The notes below the pieces were generated by a model. That model did no database searches, had not been told where the DNA came from, and saw only the letters and a program-made list of their open reading frames with translations. A program made the position numbers and the translations under genes. Below, piece by piece: positions 22,183 to 31,678 of a stretch of DNA of 64,000 nt (positions within the stretch are counted from its first letter, which is position 1; every line of letters starts with the position of its first letter). Source of the DNA: Nonomuraea roseoviolacea subsp. carminata (GTDB lineage Bacteria > Actinomycetota > Actinomycetes > Streptosporangiales > Streptosporangiaceae); contig NZ_JAMZEC010000001.1 of the NCBI RefSeq assembly GCF_024172185.1, forward strand, positions 2,480,001 to 2,544,000. Reading direction: 5' to 3'.

Positions 22183-23778
22183 ATGAGCACGGACACCTCC
22201 CCCCAAAGCAGCACAGACGACAGCAGCACAGACGTCCTCATCGCGGGCGGCGGCCCGAACGGGCTCATGCTGGCCTGCGAGCTCAGCCTGGCCGGGGCGC
22301 GCCCCGTGGTCCTGGAGCGGCTGACCGCGCGCGCCGAGGAGAACCGCGCCAACGGCCTGGTCGGCCAGGTGGTGCGGGTGCTCGACCACCGCGGCCTGCA
22401 CGAGCGCCTCACCGGCAGCGCGGAGCCGCCCCGGCCCGTGCCCGGTTTCGTGTTCGGCGCCCTGCCGCTGGACCTGAGCGCGGTCGAGGACAACCCGCTG
22501 CACATCCTCGGGGTGCCGCAGCGCCGTGTGGAGCGGGCCCTGGAGGAACGCGCGACCGAGCTCGGCGCCGAGATCCGCCGGGGACACGAGCTGACCGGCC
22601 TGTCGCAGGACGCGGAGGGCGTCACGGCCGAGATCGCGGGGCCCGGCGGCCCGTACCGGCTGCGCGCCCGCTACCTGGTCGGCGCCGACGGCGGCCGGAG
22701 CCTCGCGCGCAAGCTGTGCGGCATCGGCTTCCCCGGCGTGACCAGGGACGACACGATCTCCCGATCCGCGCACGTGGCCATTCCCGAGTCACTGATCGAC
22801 CCCGCCACCGGCGGGCTCGACGTTCCCGGCTACGGCGTCGTCCCGCCGTTCATGCACCATCGCACCGAGCACGGCCTGATCGCGTACGCCCCCTTCCCCG
22901 GCCGCCCCGCGATACTGACCACCATGGAGTGGGGCGGCTCCGACCGGAGCGAGCCGCCGCCGATGTCCCTGGACGAGCTGCGGAAGAGCGTGCGCCGGGT
23001 GCTCGGCGTGGACCTGCCCTTCCTGCCGCCGGAGGGCGAGGGCCCGCACCTGCTGCGCCTGCTGACCGGCGGCAACACGCGGCTGGCCGACCGGTACCGC
23101 GCCGGTCGGGTGCTGCTGGTGGGCGACGCCGCCCATGTGCACAGCGCGATCGGCGGCCCCGGGCTGAACCTGGGCCTCCAGGACACGGTCAACCTGGGCT
23201 GGAAGCTGGCGGCCGTCGTCCGGGGGCAGGCGTCCGAGGAGCTGCTGGACACGTACGAGAGCGAGCGCAGGCCGGCGGCCGAGCGGGTCGTCATGCACAC
23301 GCAGGCGCAGTCGGCGCTCATCGCGCCCGGCGCCGAGACCACCGCGCTGCGCGTGCTCTTCGGCGAGCTGCTGCGCGATCCCGGCAACGCGCGCCACATC
23401 GCCGCCACGATGGCCGGGTCCGACGTCCGCTACGACATGGGGAGCGCGGACGCGCATCCGCTGGCCGGCCGCTTCGCGCCGGACCTGACGATCGAGGTGG
23501 ACGGCGGCGCGGTGCGGCTCGCCGAGCTGGCCCGGGCGGCCCGGCCCCTGCTGCTGGACTTCACGGGGGACGCGGCGGCGGCCAAGGAGGCGTCCGGCCG
23601 GCAGGACCGGGTCCACATCGTCACGGGGCGCTGCTCCGGCTCCTCGCACGGGGTGAGCGCGCTGCTGGTGCGCCCGGACGGGTACGTGGCCTGGGCGTCG
23701 TCCTCGCCGGAGCCGGACGAGGGCGAGCTGGGGACGCTGCGCACGGCCCTCACCCGCTGGTTCGGCTCCGCGACCTGA
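22183..23778 (+). CDS. FAD-dependent class A aromatic monooxygenase
   Basis: A 531-residue group A flavoprotein hydroxylase. The FAD Rossmann GGGPNGLMLACELSLAGA begins near residue 21. The YLVGADGGRSLARK DG motif and RVLLVGDAAHVHSAIGGPG GD motif follow, then a C-terminal thioredoxin-like domain. Family members hydroxylate phenols, polyketides or antibiotics, and rifampicin monooxygenase is one relative. The substrate is not evident. ATG 22183 has AGGAGG upstream. The preceding tetR is the likely regulator. Confidence 0.87.
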   Translation: MSTDTSPQSSTDDSSTDVLIAGGGPNGLMLACELSLAGARPVVLERLTARAEENRANGLVGQVVRVLDHRGLHERLTGSAEPPRPVPGFVFGALPLDLSAVEDNPLHILGVPQRRVERALEERATELGAEIRRGHELTGLSQDAEGVTAEIAGPGGPYRLRARYLVGADGGRSLARKLCGIGFPGVTRDDTISRSAHVAIPESLIDPATGGLDVPGYGVVPPFMHHRTEHGLIAYAPFPGRPAILTTMEWGGSDRSEPPPMSLDELRKSVRRVLGVDLPFLPPEGEGPHLLRLLTGGNTRLADRYRAGRVLLVGDAAHVHSAIGGPGLNLGLQDTVNLGWKLAAVVRGQASEELLDTYESERRPAAERVVMHTQAQSALIAPGAETTALRVLFGELLRDPGNARHIAATMAGSDVRYDMGSADAHPLAGRFAPDLTIEVDGGAVRLAELARAARPLLLDFTGDAAAAKEASGRQDRVHIVTGRCSGSSHGVSALLVRPDGYVAWASSSPEPDEGELGTLRTALTRWFGSAT

Positions 23779-23821
23779 GGTTCTCCGGTAGGGGCGGGCC
23801 TCCTCGTCCGACCGGCGTGGG

Positions 23822-24220
23822 TCAGGTGGACGTGGCGGCGGACTGGCGGGCGTCGTAGCTCCGGTGCGCGGACGCCACACCCGCTCCGTGCCGCCGCGCC
23901 CAGTCGGTCAGCGTGAGCAGCGCCTCGCGCAGCTCCAGCGCCATCGGCGTGGCCCGGTACTCGACCTCCGGCGGGACCGTCGGATAGACCCGGCGCTCCA
24001 GCAGCCCGTCACGTTCCAGGTGGCGCAGCGTGAGGGTGAGCATGCGCCGGCTGACGCCCTCGACCGCCCGCTCCAGGTCGGTGAACCGGATCGGGCCGTC
24101 CGAGGCGGCCAGGATGACCTGGATCGCCCCATGGCCGGAGACCCGGTCGAGGAGGTCGCGCGCCGGGATCGAGCCGGAGCCGGGCCCGTCCGGCGAGCCG
24201 CCGCCGGGGCTCGCCGTCAT
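23822..24220 (-). CDS. HxlR-family transcriptional regulator
   Basis: A 132-residue winged-helix protein. The HxlR core is clear: GAIQVILAASDGPIRFTDLERAVEGVSRRMLTLTLRHLERDGLLERRVYPTVPPEVEY (residues 30-90), then LRRALL-type helix. The usual redox-active N-terminal Cys is absent. It is downstream of guaA on the same strand orientation (both minus) but upstream in position of no clear target. The convergent monooxygenase ends 43 bp away. Confidence 0.85.
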   Translation of the reverse strand: MTASPGGGSPDGPGSGSIPARDLLDRVSGHGAIQVILAASDGPIRFTDLERAVEGVSRRMLTLTLRHLERDGLLERRVYPTVPPEVEYRATPMALELREALLTLTDWARRHGAGVASAHRSYDARQSAATST

Positions 24221-24297
24221 GAGCCACCGCCGGAGGCCGCCGTCACGAGCCGCCGCCGGAGGCCGCCGTCACGCGGCGGTCGCCGGGGCTCGCCGTC
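24211..24297. repeat. GC-rich tandem repeats between guaA and hxlR
   Basis: Copies of CGCCGTCA separated by GAGCC(A/G)CCGCCGGAGGC recur at about 24-nt spacing across the 75-bp gap and into the first codons of the HxlR gene. It looks like expansion of a short unit. No separate function is seen. Confidence 0.5.
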
Positions 24298-25843
24298 ACT
24301 CCCACTCGATGGTGCCCGGCGGCTTGCTCGTCACGTCGAGCACCACCCGGTTGACCTCGCGGACCTCGTTGGTGATGCGGGTCGAGATGCGCGCCAGCAC
24401 GTCGTACGGCACACGCGCCCAGTCGGCCGTCATCGCGTCCTCGGAGGTGACGGGGCGCAGCACGACCGGGTGGCCGTAGGTGCGGCCGTCGCCCTGGACG
24501 CCGACCGAGCGGACGTCGGCGAGCAGCACCACCGGGCACTGCCAGATGTCGCGGTCGAGGCCGGCGCGCGAGAGCTCCTCGCGGGCGATCGCGTCGGCCT
24601 CGCGCAGCAGCTCCAGCCGCTCGCGGGTGACCTCGCCGACGATCCGGATGCCGAGGCCGGGGCCGGGGAACGGCTGGCGCCACACCATGGCGGCGGGCAG
24701 GCCGAGCTCCTCGCCGGCGCGGCGCACCTCGTCCTTGAACAGGGTGCGCAGCGGCTCGACCAGCGTGAACTGGAGGTCCTCGGGCAGGCCGCCGACGTTG
24801 TGGTGGGACTTGATGTTGGCGGTGCCGGTGCCGCCGCCCGACTCGACGACGTCGGGGTAGAGGGTGCCCTGCACCAGGAAGTCGACCGGGCCGTCGGCCA
24901 TGATGGCGCGCTGCTCGTCCTCGAAGACGCGGATGAACTCGCGTCCGATGATCTTGCGCTTCTCCTCGGGGTCGCTGACGCCCTCCAGCGCCTTGAGGAA
25001 GCGGTCGGCGGCGTCGACGACGCGCAGCTTGACGCCCGTGGCGGCCACGAAGTCGCGCTCGACCTGCTCGGCCTCGCCCTTGCGCAGCAGCCCGTGGTCG
25101 ACGAAGACGCAGGTCAGCCGGTCGCCGATGGCGCGCTGGACCAGGGCGGCGGCCACGGCGGAGTCGACGCCGCCGGACAGCGCGCAGATGGCCCGGCCGT
25201 CGCCGACCTGCTTGCGCACCGCCTCGACGGACTCCTCGACGATGTTGAGCATGGTCCAGGTGGGGCGGCAGCCGGCCGCCTCCAGGAAGTGCTTGAGCAC
25301 CGCCTGGCCGTGCTCGGAGTGCAGCACCTCGGGGTGGAACTGCACGCCGTACAGGCCGCGCTCGCGGTGCTCGAAGGCGGCGACCGGGGTCTCGCGCGTG
25401 GAGGCGGTCACCTGGAAGCCGGCCGGGGCGGCCTTGACGCTGTCGCCGTGGGACATCCACACCTTCTGCACGGCGGGCAGGCCGGCGAAGATGACGCCCT
25501 CGGACAGCACGTCGAGCTGGGTGCCGCCGTACTCGGCGACACCGGTGCGGGCGACCTCGCCGCCGAGCGCGCGCGCCATCGCCTGGAAGCCGTAGCAGAT
25601 GCCGAACGTGGGCACGCCCGTGTCGAACAGGCCGTCGGCGACGGCCGGCGCGTTGTCGGCGTAGACCGACGAGGGACCGCCGGACAGGATGATCGCCTTG
25701 GGCCGCTTGGCCAGCATCTCCTCGACCGGCATGGTCGAGGGGACGATCTCGGAATAGACGTGGCACTCGCGCACCCGCCTCGCGATCAACTGCGCGTACT
25801 GCGCGCCGAAGTCGACCACGAGAACTGTGTCGAACTCAGACAC
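24296..25843 (-). CDS. guaA: GMP synthase (glutamine-hydrolysing)
   Basis: A 515-residue bifunctional enzyme converting XMP to GMP with ATP and glutamine. The class I glutamine amidotransferase half has [10 protein letters not shown], the FGICYGFQ nucleophile cysteine and the [12 protein letters not shown] catalytic His/Glu. The ATP pyrophosphatase half has [11 protein letters not shown]. The C-terminal dimerisation domain ends PPGTIEWE as usual. It lies about 28 kb from guaB-guaB3 and is not in an operon with them. Confidence 0.97.
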   Translation of the reverse strand: MSEFDTVLVVDFGAQYAQLIARRVRECHVYSEIVPSTMPVEEMLAKRPKAIILSGGPSSVYADNAPAVADGLFDTGVPTFGICYGFQAMARALGGEVARTGVAEYGGTQLDVLSEGVIFAGLPAVQKVWMSHGDSVKAAPAGFQVTASTRETPVAAFEHRERGLYGVQFHPEVLHSEHGQAVLKHFLEAAGCRPTWTMLNIVEESVEAVRKQVGDGRAICALSGGVDSAVAAALVQRAIGDRLTCVFVDHGLLRKGEAEQVERDFVAATGVKLRVVDAADRFLKALEGVSDPEEKRKIIGREFIRVFEDEQRAIMADGPVDFLVQGTLYPDVVESGGGTGTANIKSHHNVGGLPEDLQFTLVEPLRTLFKDEVRRAGEELGLPAAMVWRQPFPGPGLGIRIVGEVTRERLELLREADAIAREELSRAGLDRDIWQCPVVLLADVRSVGVQGDGRTYGHPVVLRPVTSEDAMTADWARVPYDVLARISTRITNEVREVNRVVLDVTSKPPGTIEWE

Positions 25844-25942
25844 CGAAGAAACCCCCCAGAGGCGAATGCGGTGTCACCAGTCTATCGGCAGGCCGCGTTC
25901 GGCCCCGACCGGCCGCCCCCGCTGGTCACGCCCCTGTCCGGG

Positions 25943-26782
25943 TCACGCCTCCCGCGCCACCCCGCGCAGCGTGGGAAGGCCGCCGGACAGCAGGGTCTCG
26001 GTCTGCCGGCGCATGCTCCCGCCGTACTCCGGGTGGGTGAGGAGGAGGAAGCGCTCCTCGCGCACGGCGTCGACGACCATGTCGGCGACCCGCGCCGGGT
26101 CCATGCCGCCCGCGACGCCGGCGTCCACCCGCTCCTGGGATTCCAGCTCGTCGGGGCTGGGCGCGACGGTCAGGTCGAACGGGCGTACGCGCCCGGACCG
26201 GTTGATGCGCGTGCGGACCGCGCCGGGGCACAGGGCGGTGACGCGGAGCTTGGAGCCCGAGGCGACGAGGTCGTGGGCGAGCGCCTGGGAGGCGGCGAAC
26301 GCGGCGTACTTGCTGACGGCGTAGCCGCCCGCGTGCGGCCCGGCGAACAGGCCGGCCACCGACACCGTGTTGACGATGTGGCCCTCGGTGTCCTGCTCGA
26401 TCATGCGGGGGACGAACGCGTTGATGCCGTGCAGCACGCCCCACAGGTTGACGCCGAGCACCCAGGTGAAGTCCTCGCGGGTACGGGTCCACAGGTGGCC
26501 GCCCTGGTAGACGCCCGCGTTGTTGCACAGCAGATGGACGGCGCCCAGCTCGCCGAAGGTCCGGTCGGCCAGGTGGAGCACGGCGGCCTCGTCGGAGACG
26601 TCGGTGATCTGCGTGAGCACCTTCGTGTCACCCGCCAGCGTCGCCGTCTCGGCGAGCCCGCCGGGATCGACGTCGGCCAGCATCAGGGACATGCCCTCGC
26701 TCGCGAATCGGACGGCCAGCGCCCGGCCGATGCCGCTCGCCGCACCCGTGACCACCGCGACCTTGCCGGAGAGTTCCCGCAC
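25943..26782 (-). CDS. Short-chain dehydrogenase/reductase
   Basis: A 279-residue classical SDR. VVTGAASGIGRALAVRF is at the N-terminus, with CNNAGVYQGG, the active-site Ser in NTVSVAGL and YAVSKYAAF carrying Tyr/Lys. C-terminal residues (LLTHPEYGGSMRRQ) are seen in SDRs annotated as acetoin/fatty-acid-related dehydrogenases. Substrate unknown. It is divergent from the lrp-like gene across 270 bp. Confidence 0.87.
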   Translation of the reverse strand: MRELSGKVAVVTGAASGIGRALAVRFASEGMSLMLADVDPGGLAETATLAGDTKVLTQITDVSDEAAVLHLADRTFGELGAVHLLCNNAGVYQGGHLWTRTREDFTWVLGVNLWGVLHGINAFVPRMIEQDTEGHIVNTVSVAGLFAGPHAGGYAVSKYAAFAASQALAHDLVASGSKLRVTALCPGAVRTRINRSGRVRPFDLTVAPSPDELESQERVDAGVAGGMDPARVADMVVDAVREERFLLLTHPEYGGSMRRQTETLLSGGLPTLRGVAREA

Positions 26783-26951
26783 CGAATCCTCCCTAGCACT
26801 CGACCAGAACGCTACAGCAACTCACCGGTCAGTCCAGTGCATTTCATAGAATCTCCAACTTTATGAGTGCACCATTCTCACCATCAAAAGGAACAATCCC
26901 CGAGCGGCGGAAAAGCGCGGCATGACGCGAAGGGAAAAGCCTTCGCCATTG

Positions 26952-26961
26952 CGCAATACTC
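26952..26961. promoter_or_regulatory. ATTGCGCAAT palindrome in the SDR-lrp divergent region
   Basis: A perfect 10-bp palindrome about 90 bp before the Lrp-family gene, inside a 270-bp gap (26783-27052) that is AT-richer than its surroundings. It could be an autoregulatory Lrp site. Nothing else in this gap looks coding. Confidence 0.3.
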
Positions 26962-27052
26962 CGGGGGCGCCATTCCGCCGGTTGTCCGCATGCCGGGCGT
27001 CGGTGGTCGATCCGTCGGCGAACGGCTACCCTCCCCGAACGGGAGGCCGCGC

Positions 27053-27529
27053 ATGAAGCATGACGCCGCACTGGATTCGATCGACCTGGCGATCCTCGCC
27101 GAGTTGCAGAACGACGCGCGGCTGCCCAACAAGGAGCTCGCCGAACGGCTCGGCGTGGCCCCCTCCACCTCGCTGGAGCGGGTGCGCTCGCTGCGCCGCC
27201 GGGGCGTCATCACCGGCTTCCGCGCGACGGTCGACACCGCGCGGCTCGGCCGTCCGCTCCAGGCGCTGCTCGCCCTGCGCGTACGGCCGCACGCCAGCCG
27301 GCTCGTCGATCCGCTGCGGGCGTTCGTGCTGGCGCTGCCGGAGACGATCACGCTGTTCCACGTGGCCGGGCCGCAGGACCTCCTCGTCCACGTCGCGGTG
27401 GCCGACGCCGACCACCTGCACCGGCTGGTGCTGGAGAAGTTCCTGGTACGCCAGGAGATCGTGCATCTGGAGACGACTCTGATCTTCAAGACCGAGCATC
27501 AGCCCGTGCAGCGGCCGTCCGAGATGTGA
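27053..27529 (+). CDS. Lrp/AsnC-family regulator
   Basis: A 158-residue feast/famine regulator. The HTH DLAILAELQNDARLPNKELAERLGVAPSTSLERVRSLRRRGVI occupies residues 10-55. A C-terminal RAM domain (ALLALRVRP, GPQDLLVHVAVADADHLHRLVLEKF) follows. ATG 27053 follows GGGAGG; the longer open frame from 26867 is non-coding by composition. Its stop overlaps the next GTG (GTGA), implying a coupled pair. Confidence 0.9.
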   Translation: MKHDAALDSIDLAILAELQNDARLPNKELAERLGVAPSTSLERVRSLRRRGVITGFRATVDTARLGRPLQALLALRVRPHASRLVDPLRAFVLALPETITLFHVAGPQDLLVHVAVADADHLHRLVLEKFLVRQEIVHLETTLIFKTEHQPVQRPSEM

Positions 27530-28284
27530 CAATGTTCCGCATGCCATTGCGGATCACCACGCTCGCCGAGCGCCCCGAGTTCGCCGCCACGCTCTGGGAC
27601 ATGGACCACGCGTGGGCCGGGTTCATGATGAACGACCCCGTCGCCGACTTCTTCTACCCCGCCGCGACGCGCACCTTCGCCGACTTCGTGCTCGTGGCCG
27701 ACGACGAGGCCGAGCCCGGCCGGCTCGTGGCGCGCGGCTGCATGATCCCGTACCCCTCCAAGGACGACCCGCTGCCCGACGGCGGCTGGGACACGGTCAT
27801 CCGCCGCGGCCGGATCGCCCGCGACTCGGCTGCCGAGACCGACCGCGTCAGCGCCCTGGAGATCACGGTGCGCCGCGACCGGCTCGGGTCGGGGGTGTCG
27901 CCGCTGATGGTCGCCGCGATGCGCGAGCACGCCGCCCGGCTCGGCTTCTCCGAGTTGGTCGCGCCGGTCCGGCCCAACCAGAAGCACCTGGAGCCGCACA
28001 CCCCGATGGAGGAGTACGCCTTCCGCACCCGCCCCGACGGCCTGCCGCACGACGCGTGGCTGCGGGTCCACGTGCGGGCCGGCGGGAAGATCGTGCGGGT
28101 GGCGTCCCGCTCGATGGTGATCGCCGGATCGCTCGCGGAGTGGCGCGCGTGGACCGGCCTGCCGTTCGACCGCAGCGGCCCGGTCGAGGTGCCCGGCGCC
28201 CTCACGCCCGTCCACTGCGACGTCGCGCACGATCACGCCGTCTACGTGGAGCCCAACGTGTGGGTCAGCCACCCGCTCGCCTGA
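27526..28284 (+). CDS. GNAT-like protein of unknown substrate
   Basis: A 252-residue protein starting at GTG 27526, 4-bp overlap with the lrp stop; ATG 27532 and 27541 are alternatives. The order resembles the GNAT fold: an N-terminal segment (LWDMDHAWAGFMMNDP), central strands (RVSALEITVRRDRLGSGVSPLMVAAMREHAARLGFSELVAPVRPNQK) and a C-terminal YVEPNVWVSHPLA. The acetyl-CoA loop RRDRLGSG is plausible but not canonical. Coupling to the Lrp regulator suggests shared control. Confidence 0.65.
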   Translation: MTMFRMPLRITTLAERPEFAATLWDMDHAWAGFMMNDPVADFFYPAATRTFADFVLVADDEAEPGRLVARGCMIPYPSKDDPLPDGGWDTVIRRGRIARDSAAETDRVSALEITVRRDRLGSGVSPLMVAAMREHAARLGFSELVAPVRPNQKHLEPHTPMEEYAFRTRPDGLPHDAWLRVHVRAGGKIVRVASRSMVIAGSLAEWRAWTGLPFDRSGPVEVPGALTPVHCDVAHDHAVYVEPNVWVSHPLA

Positions 28285-28351
28285 GGACGCGACGTCGCAC
28301 CCGGAGGCGGGCGCGACGTTAGGCCCGGCCGCTCGGGGGCAAGCGCTCGGC

Positions 28352-29215
28352 ATGGCCGAACAATCCAACAGCACACCACCCGAGCAGTCCCAGCCGTACC
28401 CGGGCCACAGCGGCGAGATGGCGCCCGAACCGCGCGACGAGATGCGCGACTACGTGGGGCGCGACCTGCTGGCCGGCCGCCGCGCCCTGATCACCGGCGG
28501 TGACTCCGGCATCGGCCGGGCCGTCGCCGTCGCCTTCGCCAAGGAGGGCGCCGACGTCGCCATCGCGTACCTGACCGAGCACGAGGACGCCAACCACACG
28601 CGCAAGCTCGTCGAGCAGGAGGGGCGGCGCTGCGTGCTGCTCCCCGGCGACCTGAGCGACCGCGACCACTGCGCGTCGGTCGTGCAGCAGACGGTCCAGG
28701 AGCTCGGCGGCCTGGAGATCCTCGTCAACAACGTGGCCTTCCAGAAGCCCGTGGAGGGGCTGGAGGAGCTGAGCGACGACCAGTGGGAGTACACCTTCGC
28801 GGTCAACATCCACAGCTACTTCCGCGTCACCAAGGCGGCGCTGGCGCACCTGCGCGAGGGCGGCGCGATCATCAACACCTCGTCCATCAACGGGCTGCGC
28901 GGCAACAAGACGCTGCTCGACTACTCCGCCACCAAGGGGGCGATCAACGCGTTCACCTACGCGATGGCGCAGAACCTGGTGGACCGGGGCATCCGGGTCA
29001 ACGCGGTCGCGCCGGGGCCGGTGTGGACGCCGCTGATCCCGGCCACGTTCCCGGAGGAGAAGGTGGGCTCGTTCGGCAAGCAGGTGCCGATGGAGCGTGC
29101 CGCGCACCCCGACGAGATCGCGCCGTCGTACGTGTTCTTCGCGTCGGAACGGCTCTCGTCGTACTACACGGGCGAGGTCCTGGCGCCGATCGGCGGCGAG
29201 ACGCTCCCGGGCTGA
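28352..29215 (+). CDS. SDR oxidoreductase of the YghA/glucose-dehydrogenase type
   Basis: A 287-residue SDR with the long polar N-terminus (PPEQSQPYPGHSGEMAPEP) of the stress-linked YghA/GsiB-associated group. ALITGGDSGIGRAVAVAFAKEGADV is at about 43-67. NNVAFQ, the INTSSING serine and YSATKGAINAF (Tyr/Lys) are intact. It is probably an NAD(P)-dependent alcohol or sugar dehydrogenase. The substrate is not known. It stands alone between the GNAT-like gene and a convergent hydrolase. Confidence 0.88.
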   Translation: MAEQSNSTPPEQSQPYPGHSGEMAPEPRDEMRDYVGRDLLAGRRALITGGDSGIGRAVAVAFAKEGADVAIAYLTEHEDANHTRKLVEQEGRRCVLLPGDLSDRDHCASVVQQTVQELGGLEILVNNVAFQKPVEGLEELSDDQWEYTFAVNIHSYFRVTKAALAHLREGGAIINTSSINGLRGNKTLLDYSATKGAINAFTYAMAQNLVDRGIRVNAVAPGPVWTPLIPATFPEEKVGSFGKQVPMERAAHPDEIAPSYVFFASERLSSYYTGEVLAPIGGETLPG

Positions 29216-29240
29216 GGCGCCGCGCTCAGGACGGCGCCCC

Positions 29241-29270
29241 GCTCAGGACCGCTCAGGACCGCTCAGGACA
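29241..29270. repeat. 10-bp tandem repeat at the 3' end of the MBL hydrolase gene
   Basis: GCTCAGGACC is repeated three times in tandem from about 29241, with a further copy near 29224. It spans the gap after the SDR stop and the last codons of the convergent hydrolase. Confidence 0.6.
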
Positions 29271-30021
29271 GGGTGAACCGCTCACCGGGGGCGAGCAGAC
29301 GGGCCCGCTCGCCCAGCGGGGTCAGCGCCGCGGCCAGCGTGTCGCGGCCCTGCGAGAAGTGCGCCCAGTGCTCGAAGTGCAGCGGCACCACGTGCCGGGC
29401 GCCCAGCAGCTCGGCGGCCTCGACCACGTCGTCACCGGCCAGCGTGAGGTTCGCGCCCTCGACCAGCGGGGTGCGCGCCGCGCCCGCGAAGAGCACGGCC
29501 ACGTCCACCGGTCCGAGCCGGGAGGCGATGGCGCGCACCACGTCGAGGGAGGCGTTGTCGCCGCTCACGTACACGGTCGGCAGCCCGTCGCCGCTCAGCG
29601 CGAACCCGGTGACCTCGCCCACGAGGTGCTCGCTGCCGTCGGGGCCGTGCTGGGCGGGCACGCCGGTGACCCGCAGCACGCCGCCATCGGGGCGGGGCAG
29701 CTCGACGTGCTCCCAGTTCGGCAGGGCGCGCACGGGCGGGCCGACCCGCTCGGCCGCGGACGCGGTGGACAGCACGAGCGGCGCGGCGGCGAGGTAGGCG
29801 CGGCCGGCCCGGTCCAGGTTGTCGGGATGGTGGTCGTGCGAGAGGAGCACTGCGTCGACCGGCCCCGCCTCGTCCGGGCCGAACGCCGGCCCGCCGGTCT
29901 TGGTGAGCACCCGCTGCCCGATCGGGTAGTCACCCGGCGGGTCGAAGGTCGGGTCCGTCAGCAGGCGTACGCCGCCGATCTCCAGCACAGCCGTGGGGCC
30001 GCCCACATAACGCATCTCCAT
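29263..30021 (-). CDS. Metallo-beta-lactamase-fold hydrolase (UlaG-like)
   Basis: A 252-residue MBL-fold protein. The metal-binding LLSHDHHPDN (HxHxDH-like) is near residue 60, with further ligands in ARHVVPLHFEHW. TAVLEIGGVRLLTDPTFDPPGDY is typical of the UlaG/YtnP-like L-ascorbate-6-P lactonase/MBL branch. The physiological substrate is unknown. It follows the aldehyde dehydrogenase gene (43 bp) on the same strand and may be cotranscribed with it. Confidence 0.85.
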   Translation of the reverse strand: MEMRYVGGPTAVLEIGGVRLLTDPTFDPPGDYPIGQRVLTKTGGPAFGPDEAGPVDAVLLSHDHHPDNLDRAGRAYLAAAPLVLSTASAAERVGPPVRALPNWEHVELPRPDGGVLRVTGVPAQHGPDGSEHLVGEVTGFALSGDGLPTVYVSGDNASLDVVRAIASRLGPVDVAVLFAGAARTPLVEGANLTLAGDDVVEAAELLGARHVVPLHFEHWAHFSQGRDTLAAALTPLGERARLLAPGERFTLS

Positions 30022-30064
30022 GCTGGGCTACGACACGGCGCGGGCGGCGGGTATTCCCCGGGCG

Positions 30065-31603
30065 TCACTTCAGGCGCAGGCGGCGCATGGTCTTGAGGGT
30101 GGTGGCCAGGACACCCGCCCACTTCTCGTACGGCATGCCGCCCGGCGCCTCGAACCCGAGCCACGGCGCCTGCGCGGCCACGGTCTGCGCCTCGGTGTAG
30201 CGCAGCAGCCCCTCGGCGCCGTGCCTGCGGCCGAGGCCGGAGGCCTTCATGCCGCCCATCGGCGCGTCGTAGGAGGCGAACGCGGCGCCGTACCCCTCGT
30301 TGACGTTGACCGTGCCGGCCCGCACCCGGGCGGCCAGGGCGCGGCCGCGCGCCGGGTCGGAGGTCCAGATGGAGGCGTTGAGCCCGTAGACGGTGTCGTT
30401 GGCCAGCGCCACGGCCTCGTCGTCGGAGGTGAACGGGCGCAGGGCGACGACCGGGCCGAACGTCTCCTCCCGGCAGAGGTCCATGTCCTCGGTGACGCCC
30501 GTGAGGATGGTCGGCTCGTAGAACAGCGGGCCGACGTCGGGCCTGGCCCGGCCGCCGGCCAGCAGGGTGGCGCCCTTGGCCAGCGCGTCGTCCACGTGCG
30601 CGGTGACGGCGTCGAGCTGGCGGCGCGAGGTGAGCGAGCCCATGTCGGCCGACCAGTCGTGCCCCGCGGCCAGTCGCATGCCGCGCGCCTGGGCGGCGAA
30701 ACGCTCGGCGAAGGCGTCGAAGACGCTCGCGTGGACGTACAGCCGCTCGATCGACAGGCAGAGCTGGCCGGCGTTGGTGAAGCAGGCGCGCACGGCGCCC
30801 TGGACGGCGCGGTCGAGGTCGGCGTCGTCGAGGACCAGCATCGGGTTCTTGCCGCCGAGCTCCAGCGAGCAGCCTATGAGCCGCTTGGCGGCCTCCTCGG
30901 CGATCTTCCGGCCGCCGCGGGTGGAGCCGGTGAAGGCCACGTAGTCGGCGCCGTCGAGCAGCGCCTCGCCCACCTCGGCGGGATCGCCGAGCACGACCTG
31001 CCAGATCTCGCGCGGCATGCCCAGCTCGACCAGCAGCTCGATGGTCCACAGCGTGGACAGCGCGGTCTGAGTGTCGGGCTTGTGGACGATCGCGTTGCCG
31101 GCGAGGAGGGCGGGCACGGCGTCGGTGACGCCGAGGGAGAGCGGGTAGTTCCACGGCGAGACGAGCGCGACCACGCCCTTCGGGGCGCGCAGCTCGCTGA
31201 CCCGCGTGGCCACGGGGAAGACGCCCTGCCGGCGGCGCGGGGCGAGCAGGCGCGGCGCGCGGCGGGCGTAGTAGAGCGCGCAGCCCGCGACGTCCAGCAC
31301 CTCCTCCAGGGCGTGCCGGCGGGCCTTGCCCGTCTCGTCCTGCAGGATGTCGAGGACCTCGGAGCGGCGGTCGAGGATCGCGTCGTGCAGCCGCAGGAAC
31401 GGGCGCACCCGCTCGGCGACCGGCCGCGCGGCCCACTCCGCCTGGGCGGCGCGGGCCCGGGCGTGGGCGCGGCTGACGTCGTCGGCGGTGGAGAGGGGCA
31501 CCCGGGCCAGGGGTTCGCCGGTGAACGGCGTGCTGATCTCCCGGGTCTCCCCGCTGGAGGTCACGTGGGCCGTCGTCACGCGCTCAGGCGTCGTCACGTG
31601 CAT
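30065..31603 (-). CDS. NAD(P)-dependent aldehyde dehydrogenase
   Basis: A 512-residue ALDH-superfamily enzyme, closest in look to succinate-semialdehyde-type dehydrogenases. VSPWNYPLSLGV, FTGSTRGGRKIAEEAAK (NAD binding), LELGGKNPMLV (general-base Glu) and FTNAGQLCLSIERLYV (catalytic Cys) are present. It oxidises an aldehyde to an acid. An upstream CTACC-N4-GGTAG palindrome suggests TetR-type control, although no tetR gene is adjacent. Confidence 0.9.
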   Translation of the reverse strand: MHVTTPERVTTAHVTSSGETREISTPFTGEPLARVPLSTADDVSRAHARARAAQAEWAARPVAERVRPFLRLHDAILDRRSEVLDILQDETGKARRHALEEVLDVAGCALYYARRAPRLLAPRRRQGVFPVATRVSELRAPKGVVALVSPWNYPLSLGVTDAVPALLAGNAIVHKPDTQTALSTLWTIELLVELGMPREIWQVVLGDPAEVGEALLDGADYVAFTGSTRGGRKIAEEAAKRLIGCSLELGGKNPMLVLDDADLDRAVQGAVRACFTNAGQLCLSIERLYVHASVFDAFAERFAAQARGMRLAAGHDWSADMGSLTSRRQLDAVTAHVDDALAKGATLLAGGRARPDVGPLFYEPTILTGVTEDMDLCREETFGPVVALRPFTSDDEAVALANDTVYGLNASIWTSDPARGRALAARVRAGTVNVNEGYGAAFASYDAPMGGMKASGLGRRHGAEGLLRYTEAQTVAAQAPWLGFEAPGGMPYEKWAGVLATTLKTMRRLRLK

Positions 31604-31627
31604 GGTCAGAAGGATATTCCGGAGTTG

Positions 31628-31641
31628 CTACCGACCGGTAG
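31628..31641. promoter_or_regulatory. TetR-type operator-like palindrome
   Basis: CTACCGACCGGTAG sits 25 bp before the aldehyde dehydrogenase start, in the 75-bp divergent gap with the kinase gene. The TACCGACCGGTA-like core is common for TetR regulators of lipid and aldehyde metabolism in actinobacteria. Confidence 0.55.
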
Positions 31642-31678
31642 TTTTTGCGGATGAACGGCTAAGGGCCACAATCCCCTC

